64,000 nucleotides of DNA. Origin: Bacteroidales bacterium. Its GTDB lineage: Bacteria > Bacteroidota > Bacteroidia > Bacteroidales > VadinHA17. The position numbers were made by a program, and so were the translations under genes. Below are positions 25,977 through 34,169 of the stretch, in pieces; the first letter of the stretch is position 1, and every line of letters starts with the position of its first letter. The stretch spans positions 676,134 through 740,133 of the forward strand of contig PLLO01000011.1 in assembly GCA_003142255.1 (NCBI GenBank), written 5' to 3'. The notes below the pieces were generated by a model, which saw nothing but the letters and a program-made list of their open reading frames with translations, searched no databases and was not told the DNA's origin.

Positions 25977-27911
25977 ATGAACGATCTGAAAAAAATCCTG
26001 GTTGACAAGGTTCTTCTGTTTGAATCTGATACTCTTACCGGAGAAACTGAAAAGCTTCTTCAGCAGATACGGCGGGAGAGATCTGAAAACGCGGTTATTT
26101 ATATCTCATCAGGTACAAGCAGTATAATTTCAGGTTCTGAAAAGACATGGGCTGCTATAAAGGCATACATCGATGACAATGAACCCGCAACGGAGCTTGT
26201 CAAAGTTGGCTGCACGGGCCCTTCAAATTATGAGCCTCTCCTTTGCGTTCAGCTTCCCGGTAAAAACAAGCTATATTTCAGAAACATATCCGAAGAAAAA
26301 GTCGAACCTCTTCTCAACGGTGTTTTTCATAGCGACATTAACAAGGATGATCTTGTCGGCCAGAATGGAAGCAAAGGTTTTGAGCTCTGGTCTGGCATAT
26401 CATTCATCGAGGATCTTCCTTTTTTTGCAAGACAGAAAAGAGTGGTACTCAATAACTGCGGTTGCTACGACCCTGAAAGCATTGAAGAATACATCGCCCG
26501 CGGAGGTTACCGGGCCTATGCAAAGGCAATAAGGAATTATACCTATGAAGAGGTCTGCAATATTATTGAAAGCAGCGGATTACGGGGCCGGAGCGGCGGG
26601 GGTTATCCTACCGGGATTAAGTGGAAGCAAGCTTTAAATACTGTATCATCGTCGCGCTACCTTGTTTGTAATGCAAAAGAGAGCGATCCGGGGGCATTCA
26701 CCGACAGAACAATGCTTGAAAGTGATCCCCACAGGCTTATTGAGGGAATTGCTATTGCCTCTTATGCCATTGGTGCGAACAATGCAATTGTATTCTTCAG
26801 AAATGGATCGGAACATGCACGGTTGAAGCTTCAGAAGGCTATCGACAGGGCAAGGGATTTCGGTCTTATTGGTCATAACATATTCTCAAGCGGGTATAAC
26901 CTCGATATCATAATCAGGAAGGAACCTGGCGCATTTGTATGCGGCGAAGAGACAGCTCTTATCAGCACACTTGAGGGAAAAAGGGGAATGCCCCAGTTGA
27001 AACCTCCATATCCTGTCACAGCTGGTCTTTTCGGAAAGCCAACGGTTATCAATAACGTCGAGACTCTGATGAATGTTCCGTTAATAATGCACAACGGCCC
27101 AGAATGGTTTCGTACTCTCGGCACGGAAAAAAGTCCGGGTACAAAAGTATTTGCTGTGGCTGGAAAAGGGCGCATGACAGGAGTTGTTGAAGTTGAAATG
27201 GGTACAAAAATCAGGTCAATCCTGGAAGATATTGCCGACGGCATACGTGAGGGGAAGGAACTTAAGGCAATTCAGCTTGGAGGCGCCTCAGGATCATTCA
27301 TCACTCCCGGGAATCTCGATATTACAGTCGACTATGAGGTAATGAAGGAGAAAGGGATCAACATGGGAGCAGGCGGATTTATCATTATCGACGAGAATAC
27401 ATGTATGGTAGACCTGGTCAGGCATTATATGGAGTTCATGCGGAACGAGAGCTGCGGGAAATGTATTCCATGCCGTGAAGGTACAGGGCGGATGCTGGAG
27501 ATACTTGAGAGTGTTATTAAAAAACCGATGAACGAGGATTCCGGAACAACCCTGGAACGTTTTAAAGGTGTGATGCAGCTCGAGACCATTGCGGCAGTAA
27601 TGAAAGATACTTCACTCTGTGGTCTGGGACAGACGGCTCCAAACCCGTTTCTCAGCGCTCTCACTAATTTCAGGGAGGAATTCGAGGAACATATTTTCGA
27701 CAGAAAATGCCGGGCCAATATTTGCAGGGGACTAAGAACATTTTCCATCGACGTGGATAAATGCACAGGCTGTACGGCCTGCGCTTCGAAATGCCCTGTA
27801 AATGCAATATACGGTACGAGGCTGCAACCATTTTTCATTGTCGAGGAGAAGTGCATCGGTTGCGGAGTATGCTTCGATATTTGTAAGTTCAGCGCAATAA
27901 ATGTCAAATAG
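25977..27911 (+). CDS. hydB: HydB: NuoF-like NAD(H)/FMN subunit of [FeFe] hydrogenase
   Basis: The flavin subunit that exchanges electrons with NAD(H), 644 residues. The NADH/FMN core shows RGRSGGGYPTGIKWK near residue 208, NAKESDPGAFTDR, and GAFVCGEETALISTLEG. The [4Fe-4S] motif ESCGKCIPCREG with the later Cys in SLCGLG follows, and the C-terminus has two ferredoxin clusters (CTGCTACASKCP, CIGCGVCFDIC). The N-terminal thioredoxin-like domain (1-110) has lost most [2Fe-2S] ligands: the place of the first Cys pair reads SSGTSSIISG, and one Cys remains in VGCTGPS. So one cluster of the standard HydB is probably absent. It could be bifurcating with ferredoxin, but sequence alone does not decide this. 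Confidence 0.92.
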   Translation: MNDLKKILVDKVLLFESDTLTGETEKLLQQIRRERSENAVIYISSGTSSIISGSEKTWAAIKAYIDDNEPATELVKVGCTGPSNYEPLLCVQLPGKNKLYFRNISEEKVEPLLNGVFHSDINKDDLVGQNGSKGFELWSGISFIEDLPFFARQKRVVLNNCGCYDPESIEEYIARGGYRAYAKAIRNYTYEEVCNIIESSGLRGRSGGGYPTGIKWKQALNTVSSSRYLVCNAKESDPGAFTDRTMLESDPHRLIEGIAIASYAIGANNAIVFFRNGSEHARLKLQKAIDRARDFGLIGHNIFSSGYNLDIIIRKEPGAFVCGEETALISTLEGKRGMPQLKPPYPVTAGLFGKPTVINNVETLMNVPLIMHNGPEWFRTLGTEKSPGTKVFAVAGKGRMTGVVEVEMGTKIRSILEDIADGIREGKELKAIQLGGASGSFITPGNLDITVDYEVMKEKGINMGAGGFIIIDENTCMVDLVRHYMEFMRNESCGKCIPCREGTGRMLEILESVIKKPMNEDSGTTLERFKGVMQLETIAAVMKDTSLCGLGQTAPNPFLSALTNFREEFEEHIFDRKCRANICRGLRTFSIDVDKCTGCTACASKCPVNAIYGTRLQPFFIVEEKCIGCGVCFDICKFSAINVK

Positions 27912-27916
27912 CGATT

Positions 27917-29638
27917 ATGCTGTTCACTATACAGGTAAATAACAAAAAAATCAAGGCCGAAAAGGGTGAAACGATCCTTTCGGCGCTCAACCGCAACGGG
28001 ATAATAATCCCGACGCTCTGCAGGATGAAGGAATTCACGCCTACCGGCGCCTGCAGGATGTGCGTTGTTGAGGTGGAGGGCCACGACCGGCTTATAACTG
28101 CCTGTTCCCATCCCGTTGTGGAATGGATGAAGATCAAAACCCATTCTCCAAGGGTTATAACAGCAAGAAAAACAATTGTGGAGCTTCTTCTCTCAAACCA
28201 TCCCGACGACTGCCTCTATTGTGACAAAAACCTTAACTGTGAACTTCAGCGTCTTTCTGAGGAGCTTAATATAAGGGAACGACGCATACGTGCGAAAAAG
28301 ATTAAACCAAGGCTCGACCAGTCAAGTCCCGCAATAGTCAGGGAGCTCTCTAAATGCATATTATGCGGTAGGTGTGTCAGGGTTTGCGAGGAGGTAATAA
28401 CTTCTACGTCGCTTGATTTCATCAACAGGGGAGGCGCGACGCATATAGGACCAGCCATGGACCGCGATTTTAACTTCTCGAGCTGTATCCATTGCGGCCA
28501 ATGCGTGCTTGTTTGCCCCACCGGTGCTCTTCACGAGAAACATAATATTTCAGAAGTGCAGGAGTACCTGAATAATCCTGAAATCGTCAAGGTGATCCAG
28601 TATTCGCCCCTAGTGACCACTGGTATAGCCGAAGAACTCGGTATTAAATACAATAAGGATTTCGACAAGGTACTGAATTCAATTCTCCGCAAGATCGGGT
28701 TCGATAAGGTTTTCATCACCGGTACCGGGACGGATATATGTATTTCAGAGATTGCCGATGAACTAAAGACAAAGATCGAAGAAAAGGAAAGAAAACCCTT
28801 ATATATATCAGCCTGCCCGGCCTGGGTCAAATATGCCGAACAGTTTATTCCGTCAATTTTACCCCAGCTCTCAACGGTCAAGTCACCCCAGCAGGTTGTC
28901 GGGGCACTCATCAAGACTCTGGTAGCCGAACAGGCAGGAGTAAAACCGGAAAAGATATACTCAGTGTCTGCCACTCCTTGCATGGCGATGAAATTTGAAG
29001 CCAGACGAGATGGCATGATGAGGAAAGGGATCAGTGATGTCGATTCAGTGATGACAGTCAGGGAGCTTGCAAGGCTCATCAGACTGTATGGTATCGACGT
29101 TACCAATATTGAACCGGAACCCGCTGACGATCCGATGGCAGGAAGAAGTTCCGGAGCAGCCCTCGCTGAAACGTCAGGCGGAATAGCTGAGGCAATCACC
29201 AGAACTCTGTTCTTTAAGATTACGGGGAAAGAGGTCGACAGGCAGCAGTTTAAGAAACTCCGTGCAGGAGGCTCATTCAGGGAAGCAACAATTTCAGGTG
29301 ATGATATGGAGCTTAAAGTGGCTGTCGTCGATGGCCTGATAGGACTTGAGAAGCTCAGGGCTGCACAAGCGTCTGGAAATCAATATGATTTAATAGAGGT
29401 AATGGCTTGTTCCGGGGGATGCATTAACGGAGCTGGACTTCCTTTCAGTACGATAAAGGATGAAAAGAAGAGCAGGGCAAAATCAATTTACCAGGCCGAC
29501 GATACCGATGCTATAGGACTGCCCTGCAAATCACCTGTTCTTATAAACCTCTACGAAAAGCTAATCAAGGAAAACAAGGATATTTCCGACAAAAAAATAT
29601 TTCATACACACTTTGAAAAAAGGAATGTATTGTTATAG
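27917..29638 (+). CDS. hydA: HydA: [FeFe] hydrogenase catalytic-type subunit with altered active-site loops
   Basis: The H-cluster subunit, 573 residues. Order: plant-type [2Fe-2S] domain (CRMKEFTPTGACRMC), a His-ligated [4Fe-4S] (HPDDCLYCDKNLNC), two ferredoxin clusters (CILCGRCVRVC, CIHCGQCVLVC), the H domain and a fused small-subunit tail. The cluster ligands are present: Cys 300 (ISACPAW), Cys 355 (TPCMAMKFEA), Cys 498 and 502 (ACSGGCINGAG). But position 299 is Ala where Clostridium-type enzymes have the proton-relay Cys, and 358 is Met where they have the Lys that contacts the cluster. Such changes are typical of sensory hydrogenases, yet the gene is in the HydC-HydB structural operon. 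It may be slow, biased or non-producing; the family is certain, the activity is not. Confidence 0.92.
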   Translation: MLFTIQVNNKKIKAEKGETILSALNRNGIIIPTLCRMKEFTPTGACRMCVVEVEGHDRLITACSHPVVEWMKIKTHSPRVITARKTIVELLLSNHPDDCLYCDKNLNCELQRLSEELNIRERRIRAKKIKPRLDQSSPAIVRELSKCILCGRCVRVCEEVITSTSLDFINRGGATHIGPAMDRDFNFSSCIHCGQCVLVCPTGALHEKHNISEVQEYLNNPEIVKVIQYSPLVTTGIAEELGIKYNKDFDKVLNSILRKIGFDKVFITGTGTDICISEIADELKTKIEEKERKPLYISACPAWVKYAEQFIPSILPQLSTVKSPQQVVGALIKTLVAEQAGVKPEKIYSVSATPCMAMKFEARRDGMMRKGISDVDSVMTVRELARLIRLYGIDVTNIEPEPADDPMAGRSSGAALAETSGGIAEAITRTLFFKITGKEVDRQQFKKLRAGGSFREATISGDDMELKVAVVDGLIGLEKLRAAQASGNQYDLIEVMACSGGCINGAGLPFSTIKDEKKSRAKSIYQADDTDAIGLPCKSPVLINLYEKLIKENKDISDKKIFHTHFEKRNVLL

Positions 29639-29732
29639 TAGGAGTATTGGGAATCTTTAATTACTGGCAAATTACTATATGGATAATTATATTAAAAAAT
29701 TTATATTCAAATATTTAAGATATTATTAATTT

Positions 29733-29812
29733 GACCCTCTTTCCCGTTTCCCCCAAGGGGGAAAGGCTTTATTTGTACTCCTTCCCCCGTGGGGGAAGGT
29801 TGGGATGAGGGT
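29733..29812. repeat. GC-rich palindromic element (family B)
   Basis: An 80-base element bounded by GACCCTC and GAGGGT, with hairpins TTTCCCCCAAGGGGGAAA and CTTCCCCCGTGGGGGAAG. Related copies lie at 58094-58240 and 62262-62341. It sits between hydA and the sensor kinase and may act as a terminator for hydCBA. The rest of the gap (29639-29885) is AT-rich with no open frame. Confidence 0.7.
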
Positions 29813-29885
29813 AAAAACTACTAAATGCAATGAGATATTAATGAATACTTGTAATTATTTTAAATAACTATCAGATAATCTGTAT

Positions 29886-31844
29886 ATGCTGGTCTATACT
29901 ATTAAAGAGCTTTGCCGAACATGCTACACTTGTGTAAGAGAGTGTCCTGCCAAAGCTATTCGCATAGTGGGAGGTCAGGCAGAGGTGATAGTCGAAAGAT
30001 GTATTGCCTGCGGCAATTGCACCAAGGTGTGCAGCCAGGGTGCAAAAGTATTCCTCAATACAACCGACAGGGTCCGTACCCTGCTCGATAAGGAACCAAA
30101 AGTAGCAGCTATTATTGCCCCCAGTTTTCCAGCTGAGTTTTCAGATATCGACCACCGTAAACTGATTGGCATGATCAGATTGCTGGGTTTTGAATATGTT
30201 ACTGAAGTCTCATTTGGTGCCGACCTTGTTGCCGACAGGTACAAGAAGCTTGTTACCGGGAGCAGTGAATATTATATATCGTCTGATTGTCCCTCAATAG
30301 TAAATTATATCAAATATTACCATAAGGAACTTGTCTATAAGCTGGCGCCCATAGTCTCCCCGATGGTGGCGATGAGCAGGGTAATGCATAAGAAATATGG
30401 TGATGATACCAAGGTGGTCTTTATAGGTCCCTGTGTGGCCAAAAAAGCTGAAAGCACGGAAGTCGATGAGGCCATAACGTTCGTCGAGCTGCGCGAAATG
30501 CTTTCAACTCTCGGGATCTCCGAGAGCAACAGCGATCCATCCGATTTCGATCCTCCTGCAGGCGGAAGGGGAGCTATCTTCCCTGTAACCAGAGGTTTGC
30601 TTCAGACCGCAAATATCAATGATGATGCAATTACAGGCAATATTATTGCAGCTGAGGGAAGGATAGGATTCCAGGAAGCACTCAAGGAGTTTGAGGCTGG
30701 ACTGATAAAAGACCAGCATATGGAACTGCTGTGCTGCGAAGGATGTATTATGGGTCCGGGTCTATCGAAGAACGGAAAACAATATAATAGGAGAGCGCTT
30801 GTAAGCTCTTACGCCAACTTAAAAATGCTCGCCATTGATAATGTTGAATGGCAGGCATCATTTGATGAATACTCAGATCTGGATCTTTCTGTCCGTCACA
30901 AACCTGAGGAAAAGGAATTCGTTCTTCCCGAGGAAAAAGATGTGAACGACATCCTTATCTCTATGGGCAAGAAAACCAAAAAAGATCAGCTCGATTGTGG
31001 TGCTTGCGGATATGAAACATGCGTAGAACATGCGATTGCAATAAAGAAGGGACTCGCTGAAGTGGAAATGTGCCTGCCTTATACGATCGAGAAACTGCAT
31101 AAGTCAGTCAAGGATCTTGCCCTTTCAAATGAAAAGCTCAGTTCAATGAAGCAGGCGCTGAAACAATCAGAGAAGCTTGCACATATGGGTCAGCTCTCTG
31201 CCGGAATCGCACATGAGCTTAATAATCCTCTTGGCGTTGTAATTATGTACAGCAACATTCTGCTGGAGGAATGTAAACCAGACGATCCGGTCCGTGAAGA
31301 CCTTAAGCTTGTTGTTGAGCAGGCAGGCAGGTGCAAGAAAATAGTTGCGGGACTTCTTAATTTTGCCAGGAAGAACCAGGTTAATCACCAGATGGTAAAC
31401 ATTCACGATCTGGTAAGCCATAGCCTCGAAAGCGTCATTATTCCCGACAGGATAAAAGTCAAGATCACAGACAGTACAACAAATCCCGATGCGATGCTCG
31501 ACTCGGAACAGATGATGCAGGTTCTCACCAACCTCGTCAAGAATGCTATCGATGCCATGCCCGGGGAAGGAGAAATAAACATCCATCTCGAGGACACACT
31601 GAGCGACGTGAGCATAACTGTTCAGGACAGCGGAACCGGAATCAGGGAAGAAGACAGGGCGAAGATCTTTGAGCCATTCTTTACGACAAAGGGACTGGGA
31701 CATGGAACCGGGCTGGGTCTTGCGACTGCATACGGAATAGTAAAAATGCATAAGGGACAGATCACAGTCGAGTCTAACACTGATGCGGCTAAAGGACCTA
31801 CCGGAACGAAATTTAAAATTGTATTACCGAGACGAAAAGAGTAG
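29886..31844 (+). CDS. Sensor histidine kinase fused to a [FeFe]-hydrogenase-like domain
   Basis: A soluble 652-residue protein that joins a hydrogenase-like sensor to a histidine kinase. Two [4Fe-4S] motifs (CRTCYTCVREC, CIACGNCTKVC) lead into the H-domain with loops SSDCPSIV (Cys 135), GPCVAKKAES (Cys 183, Lys 186 kept) and LCCEGCIMGPG (Cys 283/284/287). A CGACGYETC...C cluster domain (371-396) and coiled coil follow. The kinase has the H-box LSAGIAHELNNPLG (His 443) and ATPase boxes NLVKNAIDAMP, DSGTGIREED and GTGLGLATAYGIV. It is a paralogue of 23068-24948 through the sensor part. Two receiver-domain proteins follow. The inferred role is sensing H2 or cellular redox state; the H-cluster content is unproven. 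Confidence 0.9.
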   Translation: MLVYTIKELCRTCYTCVRECPAKAIRIVGGQAEVIVERCIACGNCTKVCSQGAKVFLNTTDRVRTLLDKEPKVAAIIAPSFPAEFSDIDHRKLIGMIRLLGFEYVTEVSFGADLVADRYKKLVTGSSEYYISSDCPSIVNYIKYYHKELVYKLAPIVSPMVAMSRVMHKKYGDDTKVVFIGPCVAKKAESTEVDEAITFVELREMLSTLGISESNSDPSDFDPPAGGRGAIFPVTRGLLQTANINDDAITGNIIAAEGRIGFQEALKEFEAGLIKDQHMELLCCEGCIMGPGLSKNGKQYNRRALVSSYANLKMLAIDNVEWQASFDEYSDLDLSVRHKPEEKEFVLPEEKDVNDILISMGKKTKKDQLDCGACGYETCVEHAIAIKKGLAEVEMCLPYTIEKLHKSVKDLALSNEKLSSMKQALKQSEKLAHMGQLSAGIAHELNNPLGVVIMYSNILLEECKPDDPVREDLKLVVEQAGRCKKIVAGLLNFARKNQVNHQMVNIHDLVSHSLESVIIPDRIKVKITDSTTNPDAMLDSEQMMQVLTNLVKNAIDAMPGEGEINIHLEDTLSDVSITVQDSGTGIREEDRAKIFEPFFTTKGLGHGTGLGLATAYGIVKMHKGQITVESNTDAAKGPTGTKFKIVLPRRKE

Positions 31845-31867
31845 TGACACGAGGTTTATGTCCTGTT

Positions 31868-31883
31868 CCCCTCCTGGGAGGGG
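31868..31883. repeat. Short GC palindrome (family C)
   Basis: CCCCTCCTGGGAGGGG, within tcccctcctgggaggggcaaggggtgggtt. The reverse complement of this longer block recurs at 61575-61602 (acccaccccggcccctcccaggaggg). It may terminate the sensor kinase transcript. Confidence 0.55.
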
Positions 31884-31913
31884 CAAGGGGTGGGTTTTAA
31901 AAGATAACTGACA

Positions 31914-31931
31914 ATGTTAATAAATTAACAA
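31914..31931. promoter_or_regulatory. Rex-type operator upstream of the response regulator/rex operon
   Basis: ATGTTAATAAATTAACAA, one mismatch from TTGTTAANNNNTTAACAA, with perfect TGTTAA/TTAACA arms. It is 60 bases before the response regulator start. Since rex is the third gene of this run, this suggests autoregulation. Confidence 0.65.
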
Positions 31932-31991
31932 TACCTCATATTTATCATTTTATTTTTTGGAATTGACAAAATATCTGAAATTTGCAAATAG

Positions 31992-32387
31992 ATGAAGAAG
32001 AGCGATTTTACAATCCTGGTGGCGGACGATGACCCTGATTATCTTTTCCAGACAGTTTTCAGCCTGGAAAAGGCGGGCTACAAGACGATTGCGGTGGAAA
32101 GCCAGGCTGAGGCTGAATCTGTTATATCAAAGTTCAAGCCGAGTCTCGCTATCTTCGACCTGATGATGGAGAGCGACGACAGCGGGTTCATTCTCTGTTA
32201 CAAGATCAAGAAGAAATATCCGGATGTTCCGGTCATTCTTGCCACGGCTGTCTCGCGTGAGACCGGAATGTCATTTAGTCTTGACTCAGGGAAGGATAAA
32301 TCGTGGATCAGGGCCGACAGATACCTTGAGAAGGGGATCAGGCCTGAACAGCTTGACCAGGAAGTTATGAAGTTATTAAAGCTATAA
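31992..32387 (+). CDS. Single-domain response regulator
   Basis: A 131-residue CheY-like receiver with no output domain. The acidic pocket is VADDDPDY (residues 11-18), the phosphoacceptor Asp is in AIFDLMMES (about residue 55), followed by the Thr/Ala position LATAVS and the switch Lys in YLEKG. It sits 147 bases downstream of the hydrogenase-like sensor kinase and one base before the hybrid kinase gene. The likely partner is the sensor kinase at 29886, with phosphotransfer to another protein as output. Confidence 0.88.
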   Translation: MKKSDFTILVADDDPDYLFQTVFSLEKAGYKTIAVESQAEAESVISKFKPSLAIFDLMMESDDSGFILCYKIKKKYPDVPVILATAVSRETGMSFSLDSGKDKSWIRADRYLEKGIRPEQLDQEVMKLLKL

Positions 32388-32388
32388 T

Positions 32389-33525
32389 ATGGCAGTTCTA
32401 AAAGTACTGGTGGTTGATGATGAACCCGGGATAAGGTCGGGTGTCACCCGCATTCTCAGGGATTTTCATGTAACCTATCCGTTTATGGATGAAGACTATA
32501 ATTTTGAGATCCTTGAAGCCCCGACCGGAGAGGACGGGATAACCGTGATTGAGCGTGATAAGCCCGATATAGTCCTGCTCGATAATAAATTGCCCGGAAT
32601 ACAGGGGGTGGAGGTTCTCGAGTACATACGTGAAAGGAAATATGATATCGTCGTTGCAATGATCACTTCATACGCCTCACTTGATGTTGCTATCAGGGCC
32701 ACCCGTGATGGGGCGACTGATTTTATTCCAAAGCCTTTCACTCCCCAGGAGCTAAAGTCGAGCATTGAAAACATTACCAAACAGCTTTACCTGAAGCGGA
32801 TCACTCATAAGCTCAATCAGGATGGAAAGAAGGTCAGGTACCAGTTTCTTTCTGTGCTGTCTCACGAACTAAAGGCCCCGCTTAACGCACTTGAGGGATA
32901 TCTGAGGATGATGCAGGAGAAACAGGCTGGCGACCGTATCGATGATTATGCCACACATATTGACAGATCGCTTCAGAGGATACAGGGCATGAGAAACCTG
33001 ATAATGGACCTTCTCGATTTTACCAAGATACGGCTCGAAAGAAAAGAAGAAAAAATACAGGAGGTCAACCTTGCAGAGATAGCTACAGGAGCTATTGTAA
33101 CAGTCCAGCCATATGCTATCCAAATGGATGTGAGCATCAACCTTGAGGTTAGAACAGATGTTGTGATCATGGCCGACCCCGGTGATATGGAGATTGTCTT
33201 CAATAACCTGATCTCCAACGCCGTAAAATACAATAAATTCGGAGGTAAAGCCGATATTACAATTGACAGCTCTGATACTGATGCGATCATGATTTTTTCG
33301 GATACCGGCATCGGTATTACAAAAACTGACTCAGAAAACCTTTTCTCAGAGTTCGTGAGGATAAAAAATGAAAAGACCCGGAATATCTCCGGGAGCGGCC
33401 TTGGATTATCCATTGTAAAGAAAGTTGTCGAACTCTATCATGGGACGATTAAAGTTGAAAGCACACCGGATGTCGGAACCACATTCACAATCAGATTGCC
33501 AAAAAAACCAATTAACATATCCTGA
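32389..33525 (+). CDS. Receiver-histidine kinase hybrid protein
   Basis: A 378-residue soluble protein with an N-terminal receiver (VVDDEPGI, phosphoacceptor in LLDNKLPG, then MITSYAS and FIPKPF) and a C-terminal histidine kinase. The H-box is FLSVLSHELKAPLNALEGYL near residue 165, and the ATPase part has NNLISNAVKYNKFGG, DTGIGITKTD and GSGLGLSIVKK. This is a receiver-first order, so the protein can be both phosphorylated and a kinase. It forms a phosphorelay with the sensor kinase upstream and the single-domain regulator. No DNA-binding domain is present, so the final output is unclear. Confidence 0.9.
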   Translation: MAVLKVLVVDDEPGIRSGVTRILRDFHVTYPFMDEDYNFEILEAPTGEDGITVIERDKPDIVLLDNKLPGIQGVEVLEYIRERKYDIVVAMITSYASLDVAIRATRDGATDFIPKPFTPQELKSSIENITKQLYLKRITHKLNQDGKKVRYQFLSVLSHELKAPLNALEGYLRMMQEKQAGDRIDDYATHIDRSLQRIQGMRNLIMDLLDFTKIRLERKEEKIQEVNLAEIATGAIVTVQPYAIQMDVSINLEVRTDVVIMADPGDMEIVFNNLISNAVKYNKFGGKADITIDSSDTDAIMIFSDTGIGITKTDSENLFSEFVRIKNEKTRNISGSGLGLSIVKKVVELYHGTIKVESTPDVGTTFTIRLPKKPINIS

Positions 33526-33531
33526 TACATT

Positions 33532-34155
33532 ATGAAATTACCTGGTAAGACAGTCGAAAGACTAAGCGAATACAGAAGAACGCTTCTGGGATGCCTGGGT
33601 GAAAAGAAAAACTTCATCTTTTCACACGATCTTGCAGCCCGCCTCCATATCACTGCGGTGCAGGTAAGGCGCGACCTGATGCTGATTGGCTACTCATCGG
33701 TCCAGCGAAAAGGTTATGACGTTAAGGAACTTATTGAAAAGATAGGAACGATAATCGATTCTGATGAGAGCATGAATGTGGCAATAATCGGGATCGGAAA
33801 CCTTGGCCGGGCTGTTGCAGGCTATTTCAAGGGTAAAAGGTCAAAGCTTAATCTCGTGGCATCATTCGACTCTGATCCCCAGAAGATAAATAAGGTTATC
33901 TCCGGTGTGAAATGCTATCCTCATAACGATATGGAGAAGGTTATGAAAGAGCTTGATATCAGGATTGCCATAATCACTGTTCCACCAGATTACGCAAAGG
34001 AAATTGCTGAAGAAGCGGTTCGTTTCGGTGTGAAGGGGATACTCAATTTTACTACAATTCCTCTCAATGTGCCCTCATGGGTATTCCTTGAGGAGTATGA
34101 TATGATCACCTCAATTGAAAAAGTAGCATTCTTTGTTAAGGAGAATATGATCTAG
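33532..34155 (+). CDS. rex: Redox-sensing transcriptional repressor Rex
   Basis: A 207-residue repressor that binds DNA when NADH/NAD+ is low and releases it when NADH rises. The N-terminal winged helix shows ARLHITAVQVRRDLMLIGY near residue 40, and the Rossmann domain has AIIGIGNLGRAVAGYF (GxGxxG) near residue 83. It ends with ITSIEKVAFFVKENMI. It is six bases after the hybrid kinase gene in one operon, and Rex-type operators lie ahead of hydC and of this operon, so it likely controls hydrogenase expression by NADH status. Confidence 0.95.
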   Translation: MKLPGKTVERLSEYRRTLLGCLGEKKNFIFSHDLAARLHITAVQVRRDLMLIGYSSVQRKGYDVKELIEKIGTIIDSDESMNVAIIGIGNLGRAVAGYFKGKRSKLNLVASFDSDPQKINKVISGVKCYPHNDMEKVMKELDIRIAIITVPPDYAKEIAEEAVRFGVKGILNFTTIPLNVPSWVFLEEYDMITSIEKVAFFVKENMI

Positions 34156-34169
34156 CTGCTTTTGGCATC

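Noticed and set aside
28531-29199. 222-codon reverse open frame opposite hydA
   Set aside because: Lies within the H-domain of hydA and has no family features.
31961-31991. Possible -7 box directly before the response regulator
   Set aside because: The sequence near aaatttgc lacks the TA of TAnnTTTG at the right spacing, so it was not called.
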